From Pseudomonas chlororaphis subsp. aurantiaca (GTDB taxonomy: Bacteria > Pseudomonadota > Gammaproteobacteria > Pseudomonadales > Pseudomonadaceae), in assembly GCF_013466605.1 (NCBI RefSeq), contig NZ_CP059162.1, positions 4,774,001 to 4,838,000 of the forward strand: a stretch of DNA of 64,000 nucleotides, read 5' to 3'. The stretch's first letter is position 1; each line of letters starts with the position of its first letter. Position numbers and translations under genes: made by a program. This document shows positions 47,326 to 55,059 of the stretch, piece after piece. The notes under the pieces are model-generated. The model saw only the letters and a program-made list of their open reading frames with translations. It was not told where the DNA came from and searched no databases.

Positions 47326-48276
47326 ATGAACCCTAATGCCCTCACCGACCAGCTCGGCCTGTTCCTCGATGTGCTGGAAACCGGGAGTTTTTCCGCCGCC
47401 GCGCGCCGGCATCCCCTGACTCCTTCGGCGGTGGCCCGGCGTATAGACAGCCTGGAAAACGCCATCGGCAGCAAGCTGTTCATGCGCACCACCCACGCGG
47501 TGGTGGCGACGGCGGCTGGCCAGGCCTTCGCCGAACGCGCCCGGCGCATCGTCGCCGAACTGCAACTGGCGCGAGCGGAAGCCGTGTCCTTGAGCCACGC
47601 GCCGGAAGGCCTGATCCGCATCGACGCTCCCGCGGCGTTCGGCCGGCGACACCTGGCGCCGGCGATCGCCGATTTCCTGATGCTCTATCCGGGGCTGGAT
47701 GTGCAGTTGCACCTGATCGACAGCTTCGTCGACATGCAGGGCTCGCACCTGGGCAAGGTCGACCTGGTGCTGCGCGCCGGGCAAAGGGTCGATACCCGCA
47801 TGGTGGCGACCTCACTGGCGAGCATCGTGCGCATCGCCTGCGCCAGCCCGGCCTACCTCAAGCTTCGTGGCACTCCGGTCCATCCCGCCGAACTGAGCCA
47901 GCACGACGGCCTGGACTGGGACGGCCTGGCTCCGCTGTTCGCCTGGCGCTTCGAACTGGGCGGGCAACTGCAGACCCACCGCCCACAACGCATCCGCCTG
48001 AGCGCCAACAATGCTGAAGCGCTATTGTCCGGTGCCCTGGCCGGGCTGGGCATCGCCCACCTGCCGACCTGGCTGGCCAGCGAATACCTGCTGCGCGGTG
48101 AACTGTTGCCGTTGTTCTGCGAAACCGGCCTGCCCAAACCGGAAAGCGCCGGCATCTATGCCTTGCGCCTGGAACAGCACACCAACGCCCGCAGCCGCCT
48201 GTTGCTGGAATACCTGAAGACTCGCTTCAGCCCGATTCCGCCCTGGGATCTGGCCCTGCAGAGCGCCATGGGCTGA
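47326..48276 (+). CDS. LysR-family transcriptional regulator
   Basis: 316 residues from the ATG at 47326. Winged helix FLDVLETGSFSAAARRHPLTPSAVARRIDSLE and a CrgA-type effector domain (APEGLIRIDAPAAFGRRHLAP). It is divergent from the TSUP transporter gene with about 110 bases between starts, the classic position for a LysR regulator and its target. Confidence 0.9.
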   Translation: MNPNALTDQLGLFLDVLETGSFSAAARRHPLTPSAVARRIDSLENAIGSKLFMRTTHAVVATAAGQAFAERARRIVAELQLARAEAVSLSHAPEGLIRIDAPAAFGRRHLAPAIADFLMLYPGLDVQLHLIDSFVDMQGSHLGKVDLVLRAGQRVDTRMVATSLASIVRIACASPAYLKLRGTPVHPAELSQHDGLDWDGLAPLFAWRFELGGQLQTHRPQRIRLSANNAEALLSGALAGLGIAHLPTWLASEYLLRGELLPLFCETGLPKPESAGIYALRLEQHTNARSRLLLEYLKTRFSPIPPWDLALQSAMG

Positions 48277-48351
48277 GGGCCGGCGAGAATTATCTGGCGC
48301 ATTAAAGATTTGCCCGCTAGATTCAGGGCGAGTATCGATCAAGGCCCGACC

Positions 48352-48816
48352 ATGAACACCAAAGGCTCCACCCCGGAAAAAAAATGCGACGATCTGCTGC
48401 TGGACAACCAGCTGTGCTTCGCCCTGCACTCGACTTCGCTGCTGATGACCAAAGTCTATAAACCGCTGCTGCAGGAGCTGGGCCTGACTTATCCCCAGTA
48501 CCTGGCGATGATGGTGCTCTGGGAGCAGGACGGCCTGACCGTCGGCGAGATCAGCAGCCGCCTGCTGACCGATCCCGGTTCATTGACGCCCTTGCTCAAG
48601 CGCCTGGAGGCCGAGGGCCTGCTGAGCCGTACCCGCAGCCGCGAAGACGAACGGGTGGTGATCATCGAGCTGAGCGAGCAAGGGCGGGCCCTGTATGACC
48701 GGGCGCGCGGCGTTCCCCAATGCATCCTCGGCGCCAGCGGCCTGACCCTGGAACAGCTGCGCAAACTGCAGGCTGACCTGCTGAACCTGCGCGGCCATCT
48801 GCAAGACAGCCTTTAA
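48352..48816 (+). CDS. ohrR: Organic hydroperoxide-sensing repressor OhrR
   Basis: 154 residues from the ATG at 48352. MarR fold with LTYPQYLAMMVLWEQDGLTVGE and [23 protein letters not shown]. The peroxide-reactive Cys22 (DNQLCFALHS) and a second Cys124 (PQCILGASG) fit two-Cys OhrR proteins. It precedes ohr by 280 bases; putative operators lie just before ohr. Confidence 0.93.
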   Translation: MNTKGSTPEKKCDDLLLDNQLCFALHSTSLLMTKVYKPLLQELGLTYPQYLAMMVLWEQDGLTVGEISSRLLTDPGSLTPLLKRLEAEGLLSRTRSREDERVVIIELSEQGRALYDRARGVPQCILGASGLTLEQLRKLQADLLNLRGHLQDSL

Positions 48817-48825
48817 CCGCGCTCT

Positions 48826-48867
48826 CGCGAGCACGCCCTGCCCCTCCTGCAGCGGCGCTTGCTCGCG
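48826..48867. repeat. REP-like inverted repeat
   Basis: CGCGAGCA and TGCTCGCG face each other across 26 bases rich in C and G, just after ohrR. This resembles a REP doublet of pseudomonads and may also act as a terminator. Low-copy evidence only. Confidence 0.5.
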
Positions 48868-49006
48868 ATCCTCTCTGTTTCGACACCGCCAACAGCGTAT
48901 CGACGAAAAAATTTCTCGATAAAAATATTATTTAAATCAGCCGCTTAGACAAAAAACCTGGGCTGCCGGCAAGCATTTCCGAGTTTTTTTCAAAAATTTA
49001 TCTTGC

Positions 49007-49067
49007 GCGCTAAATATTTGAGCGGTACATTTATTTCGCACTTACTTAGCGCGCAAATATTTAGCGC
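49007..49067. promoter_or_regulatory. Paired OhrR operator candidates upstream of ohr
   Basis: GCGCTAAATATTTGAGC at 49007-49023 recurs in reverse orientation at 49051-49067 (as GCGCAAATATTTAGCGC) with a single difference. Both are near-palindromes centred on AAATATTT, and the second ends 29 bases before the ohr ATG. Placement fits OhrR repression; binding is inferred. Confidence 0.7.
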
Positions 49068-49096
49068 AAAAATTCGAAAACCAAGAGGCTCACATC

Positions 49097-49516
49097 ATGC
49101 AAACTCTCTATACCGCAGTCGCAACCGCAACCGGTGGCCGTGATGGTCGCGCCGTCTCCAGCGACAACATCCTCGACGTCAAGCTCGCCACCCCCAAAGA
49201 ACTCGGTGGTGCCGGCGGCCAGGCCACCAACCCTGAACAACTCTTCGCCGCCGGCTACTCCGCCTGCTTTATCGGCGCCCTGAAATTCGTCGCCAGCCAG
49301 AGCAAACGCAAGATCCCGGACAACGCCTCGATCACCGCCCATGTCGGCATCGGCCAGATTCCTGGCGGATTCGGCCTGGACATCGACCTGCACATCAGCC
49401 TGCCAGGTCTTGAACAGAGCGATGCGCAATCTCTGGTCGAAGCAGCTCACCAGGTCTGCCCTTACTCCAACGCCACCCGCGGCAACGTCGACGTACGTCT
49501 GCACGTGACTGTCTAA
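49097..49516 (+). CDS. ohr: Organic hydroperoxide resistance protein Ohr
   Basis: 139 residues, OsmC/Ohr fold. Catalytic Cys57 (AAGYSACFIGAL) and resolving Cys121 (HQVCPYSNATRGN) with the Arg/Glu partners (NPEQLF) identify Ohr, a lipoyl-dependent thiol peroxidase for organic hydroperoxides. ATG follows CAAGAGGC. It is controlled by the neighbouring ohrR. Confidence 0.96.
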   Translation: MQTLYTAVATATGGRDGRAVSSDNILDVKLATPKELGGAGGQATNPEQLFAAGYSACFIGALKFVASQSKRKIPDNASITAHVGIGQIPGGFGLDIDLHISLPGLEQSDAQSLVEAAHQVCPYSNATRGNVDVRLHVTV

Positions 49517-49557
49517 CCCAACTGCGTACCAGCACCCGCACCGCCCAGGAGACGAAC

Positions 49558-50571
49558 ATGAACACTTTCAGCAAGGTCTTGACCGGTAGCCTTCTCGCCC
49601 TGTCCATCAGCACGGCCTCCGCCGAAGGCGGGGTCGAACACAACACCCAGGCGTTCCTCGACGCCTTGAACGCCGGCAGCGGCAAGCCGATGGAGCAGAT
49701 GACGCCAAAAGAGGCCCGGGCCGTGCTGGTCGGTGCCCAGGCCGGGGTCAAGCTGACGCTGCCCAAGGCGGATGTCAGCCAGAAGACCATCAAGGTCGAC
49801 GGCCAGGACATCAGCCTGACCATCGTCAGGCCGGCCGGGGTGAAAGGCACGTTGCCAGTGTTCATGTTTTTCCACGGCGGCGGCTGGGTACTGGGCGACT
49901 TCCCGACCCACGAGCGGCTGGTGCGGGACCTGGTGGTGGGCTCCGGGGCGGCGGCGGTGTTCGTCAATTACACGCCGTCTCCGGAAGCTCATTACCCGGT
50001 GGCGATCAATCAGGCTTACGCGGCAACCAAGTGGGTGGCCGAGCATGGCCAGGAAATCAACATCGACGGCAAGCGCCTGGCGGTTGCCGGCAACAGCGTC
50101 GGCGGCAACATGGCGGCCGTGGTCAGCCTGATGGCCAAGGACAAGGGCACGCCGGCGATCCGGTTCCAGCTGCTGCTGTGGCCGGTGACCGACGCGAATT
50201 TCGAGACGGCGTCGTACAACCAGTATGCCGAGGGGCACTTCCTCAGCAAAAACATGATGAAGTGGTTCTGGGACAACTACACCACCGACGCCCGGCAGCG
50301 TAACGAGATCTACGCCTCGCCGCTGCGCGCCACCAGCGCCCAGCTCAAGGGCCTGCCTCCCGCGCTGGTCCAGACGGCCGGTGCCGATGTGCTGCGCGAC
50401 GAAGGCGAAGCCTACGCCCGCAAGCTGGACGAAGCCGGCGTGACCGTGACCTCGGTGCGCTACAACGGGATGATCCACGACTACGGCCTGCTCAACGTGG
50501 TCAGCCAGGTACCCGCGGTGCGTTCGGCCCTGCTGCAAGCCAGCGAAGAGCTCAAGCAACACCTGAAGTAA
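49558..50571 (+). CDS. Secreted alpha/beta-hydrolase (hormone-sensitive-lipase family esterase)
   Basis: 337 residues with a signal peptide (MNTFSKVLTGSLLALSISTASAEG). HSL-family oxyanion motif FFHGGGWVLGD, nucleophile elbow VAGNSVGGN, then Asp in AGADVLRDEGE and His in MIHDYGLLN complete a Ser-Asp-His triad. It follows ohr by 41 bases and may be in the same operon. Ohr and this esterase also co-occur in other pseudomonads to my memory. Confidence 0.9.
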   Translation: MNTFSKVLTGSLLALSISTASAEGGVEHNTQAFLDALNAGSGKPMEQMTPKEARAVLVGAQAGVKLTLPKADVSQKTIKVDGQDISLTIVRPAGVKGTLPVFMFFHGGGWVLGDFPTHERLVRDLVVGSGAAAVFVNYTPSPEAHYPVAINQAYAATKWVAEHGQEINIDGKRLAVAGNSVGGNMAAVVSLMAKDKGTPAIRFQLLLWPVTDANFETASYNQYAEGHFLSKNMMKWFWDNYTTDARQRNEIYASPLRATSAQLKGLPPALVQTAGADVLRDEGEAYARKLDEAGVTVTSVRYNGMIHDYGLLNVVSQVPAVRSALLQASEELKQHLK

Positions 50572-50594
50572 GGCTGTCACTGATCTTCGGCCAC

Positions 50595-50626
50595 AAAAAA
50601 GCCCGACTCGATGGTCGGGCTTTTTT
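50595..50626. terminator. Bidirectional terminator between esterase and efp
   Basis: GCCCGAC stem with a TCGATG loop, flanked by A6 and T6, between convergent genes. Confidence 0.93.
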
Positions 50627-50650
50627 GTACGCGAGAATTCAAGCAGTAGC

Positions 50651-51223
50651 TTAAACCTTGGCGCGGCCTTTGTAGGAACCGCCGTCGCGAGTGTCGATCT
50701 CGATCCAGTCACCGATTTCAACGAAATCAGCAACGCTCAGCTCGGTACCGTTTTTCAGTTTGGCAGGCTTCATCACCTTGCCCGAAGTGTCGCCGCGAGC
50801 GGAACCTTCGGTGTAGTCAACCTGGCGAACGATGGTGGTCGGCAGGTCAACGGAAACCAGACGGTCTTCGAAGAACACGGCTTCGCAAACGTCGGTCATG
50901 CCTTCTTCGATGAATGGCAAAACGGCTTCGATGTCTTCGGCGTTCAGCTCGTACATGGTGTAGTCAGTGGTGTCCATGAACGTGTAGGTGTCACCGCTGA
51001 TGAACGACAGGGTCGCTTCTTTGCGATCCAGGATCACGTCGTCCAGCTTGTCGTCCGCACCGTAAACGGTTTCGGTCTTGTAACCGGTCAGCAGGTTCTT
51101 CAGCTTGGTCTTCATGATCGCGCTGTTACGACCGGACTTGGTGAATTCAGCTTTCTGAACCAGCCAAGGATCGTTGTCGATACGGATCACGGTACCGGGT
51201 TTGAGTTCTTTACCAGTTTTCAT
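50651..51223 (-). CDS. efp: Elongation factor P
   Basis: 190 residues, full length. Arg32 in [12 protein letters not shown] is at the tip of the first domain, the residue that is rhamnosylated in pseudomonads instead of the lysine found in E. coli EF-P. It relieves ribosome stalling at polyproline. Its modifying enzyme EarP is encoded 3.8 kb away at 55060 on the same strand instead of adjacent. Confidence 0.97.
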   Translation of the reverse strand: MKTGKELKPGTVIRIDNDPWLVQKAEFTKSGRNSAIMKTKLKNLLTGYKTETVYGADDKLDDVILDRKEATLSFISGDTYTFMDTTDYTMYELNAEDIEAVLPFIEEGMTDVCEAVFFEDRLVSVDLPTTIVRQVDYTEGSARGDTSGKVMKPAKLKNGTELSVADFVEIGDWIEIDTRDGGSYKGRAKV

Positions 51224-51620
51224 TGCGAATATCCGAATTTGGATGGGATTTACAAAAATCTAGGCCGCGTATCATATCCAATTTAGGTAAAACTGGGCAA
51301 TGAAAGAGCTGGGCGGCCATCGTAGCGGGATCATTGGGCTCGGTAAAGTTCCTTGTAACGCCCTTGGGACAAGGCTTGGTACTTCCTTGGTGTGCCCTTG
51401 GTGATCGATTGTAACGCTTCATCCAGAGGCGCACAGGTCCGCGATAAGGACCCCAGAGGGGAGCCTGGGCGCATATGCGTATTGAGGTGGTCATTCAGAT
51501 TTTTCTGCCAGATTCTCGAAGGGATCAGCAAAGTTCAGAATCGTCCTACAGCCTTTCTTGATGATCCTTGATAGGCTCGCGAGGCTCTAAAAAGGACCTT
51601 ACACGCAAGGATGATGTTCA
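51224..51620. other. efp leader and left edge of the inserted islet
   Basis: About 400 bases. The right part of the efp upstream region merges into islet sequence. A minus-strand open frame at 51331-51531 reads ITKGTPRKYQALSQGRYK, similar in part to the start of the integrase fragment at 55027 (MRTKATPSLLQTIL); the shared DNA is ACCAAGGGCACACCAAG against ACCAAGGCCACACCAAG. I read it as a decayed integrase end or site, not as a gene. Confidence 0.5.
51386..51402. repeat. Left flanking repeat of the islet
   Basis: CTTGGTGTGCCCTTGGT, matching 16 of 17 bases of the direct repeat at 55005-55021. The surrounding sequence has several CCAAG repeats, so chance similarity is possible. Confidence 0.5.
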
Positions 51621-52889
51621 GTGCTTTCTTCTGCTCGTCTGGGCGACAAACACCTCTGCCCGCTTCCCGGTCACGGCACGACACCTATAGCCTCCGCTTC
51701 TGGTGACATCAACATCAACTTCATGGGAGCAGCCCGAGTCGGTGACTCTTGCGGTTGTGGCGCGGTCATCACCACGGGGTTTCCCTCGATCATCCTGAAT
51801 GGTCGCCCTATGGCCCACTTAGGGAGCCCTACCAGTCACGGAGGGACAATCATCACGGGGTCGGGTGACACCTTCGGCGGGTTCGTAATGGGCCCCGCTC
51901 CTGGGGCTGCAATCATCAACTTCGCAACCCTTGGGGCAATCCGCCCAGACGGCTCGGTAGACGATGAAAAGATGGCGACCTTGCTGGCCGACCCGAAGCT
52001 GACCGAGAAGGCAATCGCTGCAAATGCTTTGGTTGATCCCAATGAGGCCTCTAAGACGCCTGAAGAACCGCTGACTCCAGAGCTAATCGCAGTTGCCGGA
52101 AGCCAGCACGACAAAAGCGGGGGCAACCAAATGATGTTCGTCGGCCAAGCCGTGCGCGAACTGGCCGAGTTCAAACGCAACAAGCCTGACCTGACGCGCA
52201 CGCTGGTGATATTCACCCCGTCGTACAGCGAAGCAATGCTCAGTGCGGCACGCGATTCAGCCGATACCTATGGTGCTGGTGTTGTCACCGTAACGAACGT
52301 CCAAGAGCTGATCGACTACCTGAACCAAGGCAAGGACCGCAAGCAATCACCCATCGAACACCTATCACTGTTCAGCCACGGCGTGCCGCATCGGATCGCC
52401 TTCGGCTATCAGCTCGCCGGGGACTTCCAAATGTCCCTGGACGTACTGAGCTACGACAAGATTTCACCTACGGCGTTTTCCAGTTCGGCACAGATCGACA
52501 GCTACGCCTGTAGGACCGGTATGGGCAATCGGTCGGACTTCCCTGTCGAAGATGGCATCCAGTTCTTCCCGCAGACCAACGAGAGCCTGGCGCAGTTGCT
52601 GGCCAACCACCTACGGATCAAGGTGCATGCCTTTGTTAGGCGCTCGGACTACAAGAACACCTGGGGGTCGTTCGAGGAGCGCCAGCTGGGCAAACTGTGC
52701 GATGTCAGCGATAACGCCGCACCTGAAGAGGAATGGTGTCAACAATGGAACAAGCTGAAGGGCGAGCGAAAGAATTACAACAAAGCTGGCGGGTTCACCT
52801 ATCAGGAAATGGGAGCAATCAACCCCGTGATTTCTGGCAGCACCCCATTAGGCATACCCGGAGGCCACTTTGAATTTTCGCCAAAATAA
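51621..52889 (+). CDS. PAAR-domain protein with caspase/CHAT-like C-terminal domain (putative T6SS effector)
   Basis: 422 residues from a GTG at 51621. Residues 1-95 form a PAAR domain (ARLGDKHLCPLPGH, SGDININFMGAARVGDSC, NGRPMAHLGSPTSHGG), the metal-binding tip of type VI secretion spikes. A linker (100-185) leads to a domain whose pattern is that of clan CD cysteine peptidases: strand RTLVIFTPSY, then IEHLSLFSHGV with His253, then AQIDSYACRTGMGN with Cys297. The His-Gly and Ala-Cys-x-Thr settings and 44-residue spacing match CHAT/caspase-like folds. Tip-loaded toxin is inferred; no T6SS genes are in the window. The stop overlaps the next gene by 20 bases. Confidence 0.82.
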   Translation: MLSSARLGDKHLCPLPGHGTTPIASASGDININFMGAARVGDSCGCGAVITTGFPSIILNGRPMAHLGSPTSHGGTIITGSGDTFGGFVMGPAPGAAIINFATLGAIRPDGSVDDEKMATLLADPKLTEKAIAANALVDPNEASKTPEEPLTPELIAVAGSQHDKSGGNQMMFVGQAVRELAEFKRNKPDLTRTLVIFTPSYSEAMLSAARDSADTYGAGVVTVTNVQELIDYLNQGKDRKQSPIEHLSLFSHGVPHRIAFGYQLAGDFQMSLDVLSYDKISPTAFSSSAQIDSYACRTGMGNRSDFPVEDGIQFFPQTNESLAQLLANHLRIKVHAFVRRSDYKNTWGSFEERQLGKLCDVSDNAAPEEEWCQQWNKLKGERKNYNKAGGFTYQEMGAINPVISGSTPLGIPGGHFEFSPK

Positions 52890-53451
52890 AAGGGTGTGGA
52901 TTGCCCTCGCTATTTTCTCCCCACTGCTGCTGATCTGGGGTTACTACGAGCTGAAGACTATGACGAGCGTATATAAGCAAGATTATGGCAATGGTGTGGT
53001 TGTCTACGCGGACAAATATGTAAATACAGGACGCTGGGTCTTCGACTGCGAATATTCACGGTTGATCAGCCGAGAGCCTCTGCCTGTACCATTATCTGAG
53101 TTGGAGAGCGCCGGGAAACTCACCATCGGCAAAGCGTTCTTTTTGAAGGACTCGGACAAGGAGCCCGCCAAGGAGGCGCTGAGAGCCATAACGGGCATAC
53201 GCGACTGGTATAAGAACCTGCGCTACCGCTACTCTGCACTGGATGAGAACAGCGATTTGAATTCCCATGAGTTCTATCTGGTTGCACAGCACGCTGGCCG
53301 TACATGGGCCGTGGTGGTTGACCAATCAATCAGCTACTACGGCAAATCCAGCTTTAGCGTAACCGCTGAGCCTTACGATCCAAAAACCTTCGTGGACTAC
53401 GCCAAGGCGTATCAGGCTGCCGCTAAGAGCTGCCCAGCGCTACCACAGTAA
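52870..53451 (+). CDS. Candidate immunity protein, membrane anchored
   Basis: 193 residues from a TTG at 52870 that follows a perfect GGAGG five bases earlier, inside the 3' end of the PAAR gene. One N-terminal membrane helix (RVWIALAIFSPLLLIWGYY) and a soluble periplasm-facing part with two Cys (FDCEYSR, KSCPALPQ). I do not recognise a family. The overlap with the effector gene and membrane anchoring suggest it protects against the PAAR-linked toxin in the periplasm. Confidence 0.75.
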   Translation: MNFRQNKRVWIALAIFSPLLLIWGYYELKTMTSVYKQDYGNGVVVYADKYVNTGRWVFDCEYSRLISREPLPVPLSELESAGKLTIGKAFFLKDSDKEPAKEALRAITGIRDWYKNLRYRYSALDENSDLNSHEFYLVAQHAGRTWAVVVDQSISYYGKSSFSVTAEPYDPKTFVDYAKAYQAAAKSCPALPQ

Positions 53452-53470
53452 AGACATCAGTCTGCCGATT

Positions 53471-53498
53471 GTTCTCTACCAGTGCCGCTGTGAGGTCA
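53471..53498. repeat. Integrase-derived repeat, copy A
   Basis: 28 bases identical at 25 positions to 54428-54455. Read on the minus strand the surrounding 80 bases encode WGMSSAFYLVAVL...GDLTAALVENN, which aligns with HWDDLWPVYLKER...NELIAALLENF near the end of the integrase fragment. It lies 20 bases after the first immunity-like gene, as copy B lies just after the last. Confidence 0.7.
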
Positions 53499-53584
53499 CC
53501 AACCAGCACCTCCAGCACAGCCACCAAGTAGAACGCAGACGACATCCCCCAGGCCTTTACAACTGGTGATGGAGCATCACGACA

Positions 53585-54025
53585 ATGAAGTGGCCCAAGC
53601 GACGCCTCGAACTTCGCGATTTCGGCATGGCCCTGTACCTGCTTAGCCTTGCACTACCAGCGGTGTATCAAGAAGATGATAACTGGCTGCATGGGACGCT
53701 CACCCAAGACACTTTACCTGGATGGTTTGCATTCATATCGGGGTTACTGTTAATGGTCTACGGTTACGCTGCTTGGTTAGCAAACCCCTTATTCATCGCT
53801 GCTTACCGGACTCGGAACGTCAAGCGAAGCTTCATCTATGCCGTACTCGCATTACTAGCGGGACTGTCGGTGCAATTACAGCTCGTTACTTGGTACGACG
53901 AAGACGGCAGGTTCACTGTTACTGGTTATACCTAGGGTTACTACGTCTGGTTGCTTTCCTTCGCTTGGATGGCCGGATTGGCTATAAACTTATTGGAGAA
54001 AAGGTGTCCGGGTCCACGTATGTAA
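53585..54025 (+). pseudogene. Membrane protein gene with in-frame amber stop
   Basis: From the ATG at 53585 the frame encodes 116 residues with three hydrophobic helices (FGMALYLLSLALPAVY, LPGWFAFISGLLLMVYGYAAWL, FIYAVLALLAGLSVQL), ending TVTGYT at a TAG (53933). Beyond the TAG the same frame continues GYYVWLLSFAWMAGLAINLLEKR, a clear fourth helix, to a TAA at 54023. The stop thus cuts a four-helix membrane protein, either by mutation or, less likely, by read-through. Unknown family; possibly a second immunity factor. Confidence 0.7.
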
Positions 54026-54426
54026 ATAAACTGAGCAAAGGGCGCATGCTGCTCCTGCTCCTATTAGCGTCATGTGCATTTTGGTACGTGACGTTGCCGA
54101 GAGTGGCCGTTAATTACTCCAAGGATGGCAAGGAGAAGTTCCGCTATATCTGGAACACCCAGCACCGTATTGACAAAGGGGGCATGCTCCCCGGTCAAAC
54201 AACCGCAGATATTGGCCATGTCTTCCCCAATAAGGACTTCTTCATGATGTTCGATTGGTGGTCTGCCAAGGAGCTGCGGAGGTGCATCTCCATAACGCCA
54301 AAATGGGGGCGAACGACAGACATCTACCTTGGTGAAAAAGGAAGAATCGACACCACTAAAACCGGCCCTGACGTCATTTCTCGCTTGAAACAATGTGCGG
54401 GTGAGTCTGACCCCTTCCGGACCTAA
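54004..54426 (+). CDS. Candidate second immunity-like protein
   Basis: 140 residues from a GTG at 54004 preceded by GGAG five bases earlier (an ATG at 54046 is the other option). N-terminal hydrophobic segment MLLLLLLASCAFWYVTLP, with a lipobox-like LASC but hydrophobic residues after the Cys, so either a lipoprotein or a signal anchor. The rest is soluble, ending in RLKQCAGESDPFRT. No family recognised. It overlaps the convergent integrase fragment by 53 bases. Confidence 0.65.
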   Translation: MSGSTYVNKLSKGRMLLLLLLASCAFWYVTLPRVAVNYSKDGKEKFRYIWNTQHRIDKGGMLPGQTTADIGHVFPNKDFFMMFDWWSAKELRRCISITPKWGRTTDIYLGEKGRIDTTKTGPDVISRLKQCAGESDPFRT

Positions 54427-54427
54427 A

Positions 54428-54455
54428 GTTCTCTAGCAGTGCCGCTATGAGCTCA
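54428..54455. repeat. Integrase-derived repeat, copy B
   Basis: Partner of copy A at 53471 (25 of 28 bases). It encodes the C-terminal end of the integrase fragment (NELIAALLEN on the minus strand). Confidence 0.7.
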
Positions 54456-55004
54456 TTCTTCACGTCTCCCTCACGCTCTTTCAGGTAGACCGGCCAAAGG
54501 TCATCCCAATGGAGTGGCTCACGGGCGGCCTTGAGGGACGCAGCAGGCTCAGCCCCCACGATGCAGACTATCCACGATGTCCACAAGAGCCTTGGAGTCG
54601 CCTCGTAGGCGCTCAGCGGCTGCTTCGAGTATCCGTTGGGCCCCTCTACTGCTCCCCTGTGCTGATTCAGTGAGAGAGGCAGTAAGGCAGCGGCTTTGCT
54701 GATGTTCGTGTGATGGTCCCCATAGATCGGCTGATAGGCGACCAGAGAGGCGTCCGTGTGGGACATAGAGAGCGCGTCAAGAGCCACCAGGGATAGACGG
54801 TCACGGATATCAGCCCATGAGGCTTCAGGGTCGCCCAGGTGGAATACTGCAAGGGATGCAAGGATGTCTTTCGTCAACTCGTTGGCCTGTGATCTTTCAG
54901 AAGTCGTGAAGAATCCAGTAGTCGAACCCACAGGCCGCATACGAAGGTGATAGACCCCATTACGCCTATACAGATAGGGACGGGCAAGGATGGTTTGTAA
55001 CAGG

Positions 55005-55021
55005 CTTGGTGTGGCCTTGGT
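55005..55021. repeat. Right flanking repeat of the islet
   Basis: CTTGGTGTGGCCTTGGT, 16 of 17 bases equal to the copy at 51386-51402. It is inside the first codons of the integrase fragment, 39 bases from the earP stop. Confidence 0.5.
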
Positions 55022-55059
55022 GCGCATAGAGGATTTCGTCCCGTGTTCATTGGGTCCTC

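Larger units (their letters stand above)
54374..55027 (-). pseudogene. Truncated site-specific integrase (DUF6538-type N-terminus)
   Basis: 217 residues from the ATG at 55027. YLYRRNGVYHLRMRPVG is the N-terminal signature of DUF6538 tyrosine recombinases. The catalytic R-H-R-Y domain is missing; the frame ends soon after NELIAALLENF. It is therefore a remnant marking the right border of the islet, directly beside earP. Confidence 0.75.

Noticed and set aside
53722..54003. N-terminal extension of the 54004 gene to 53722
   Set aside because: It would overlap the membrane protein gene in another frame and reads as Arg/Cys-rich nonsense; the GTG at 54004 has a ribosome site.
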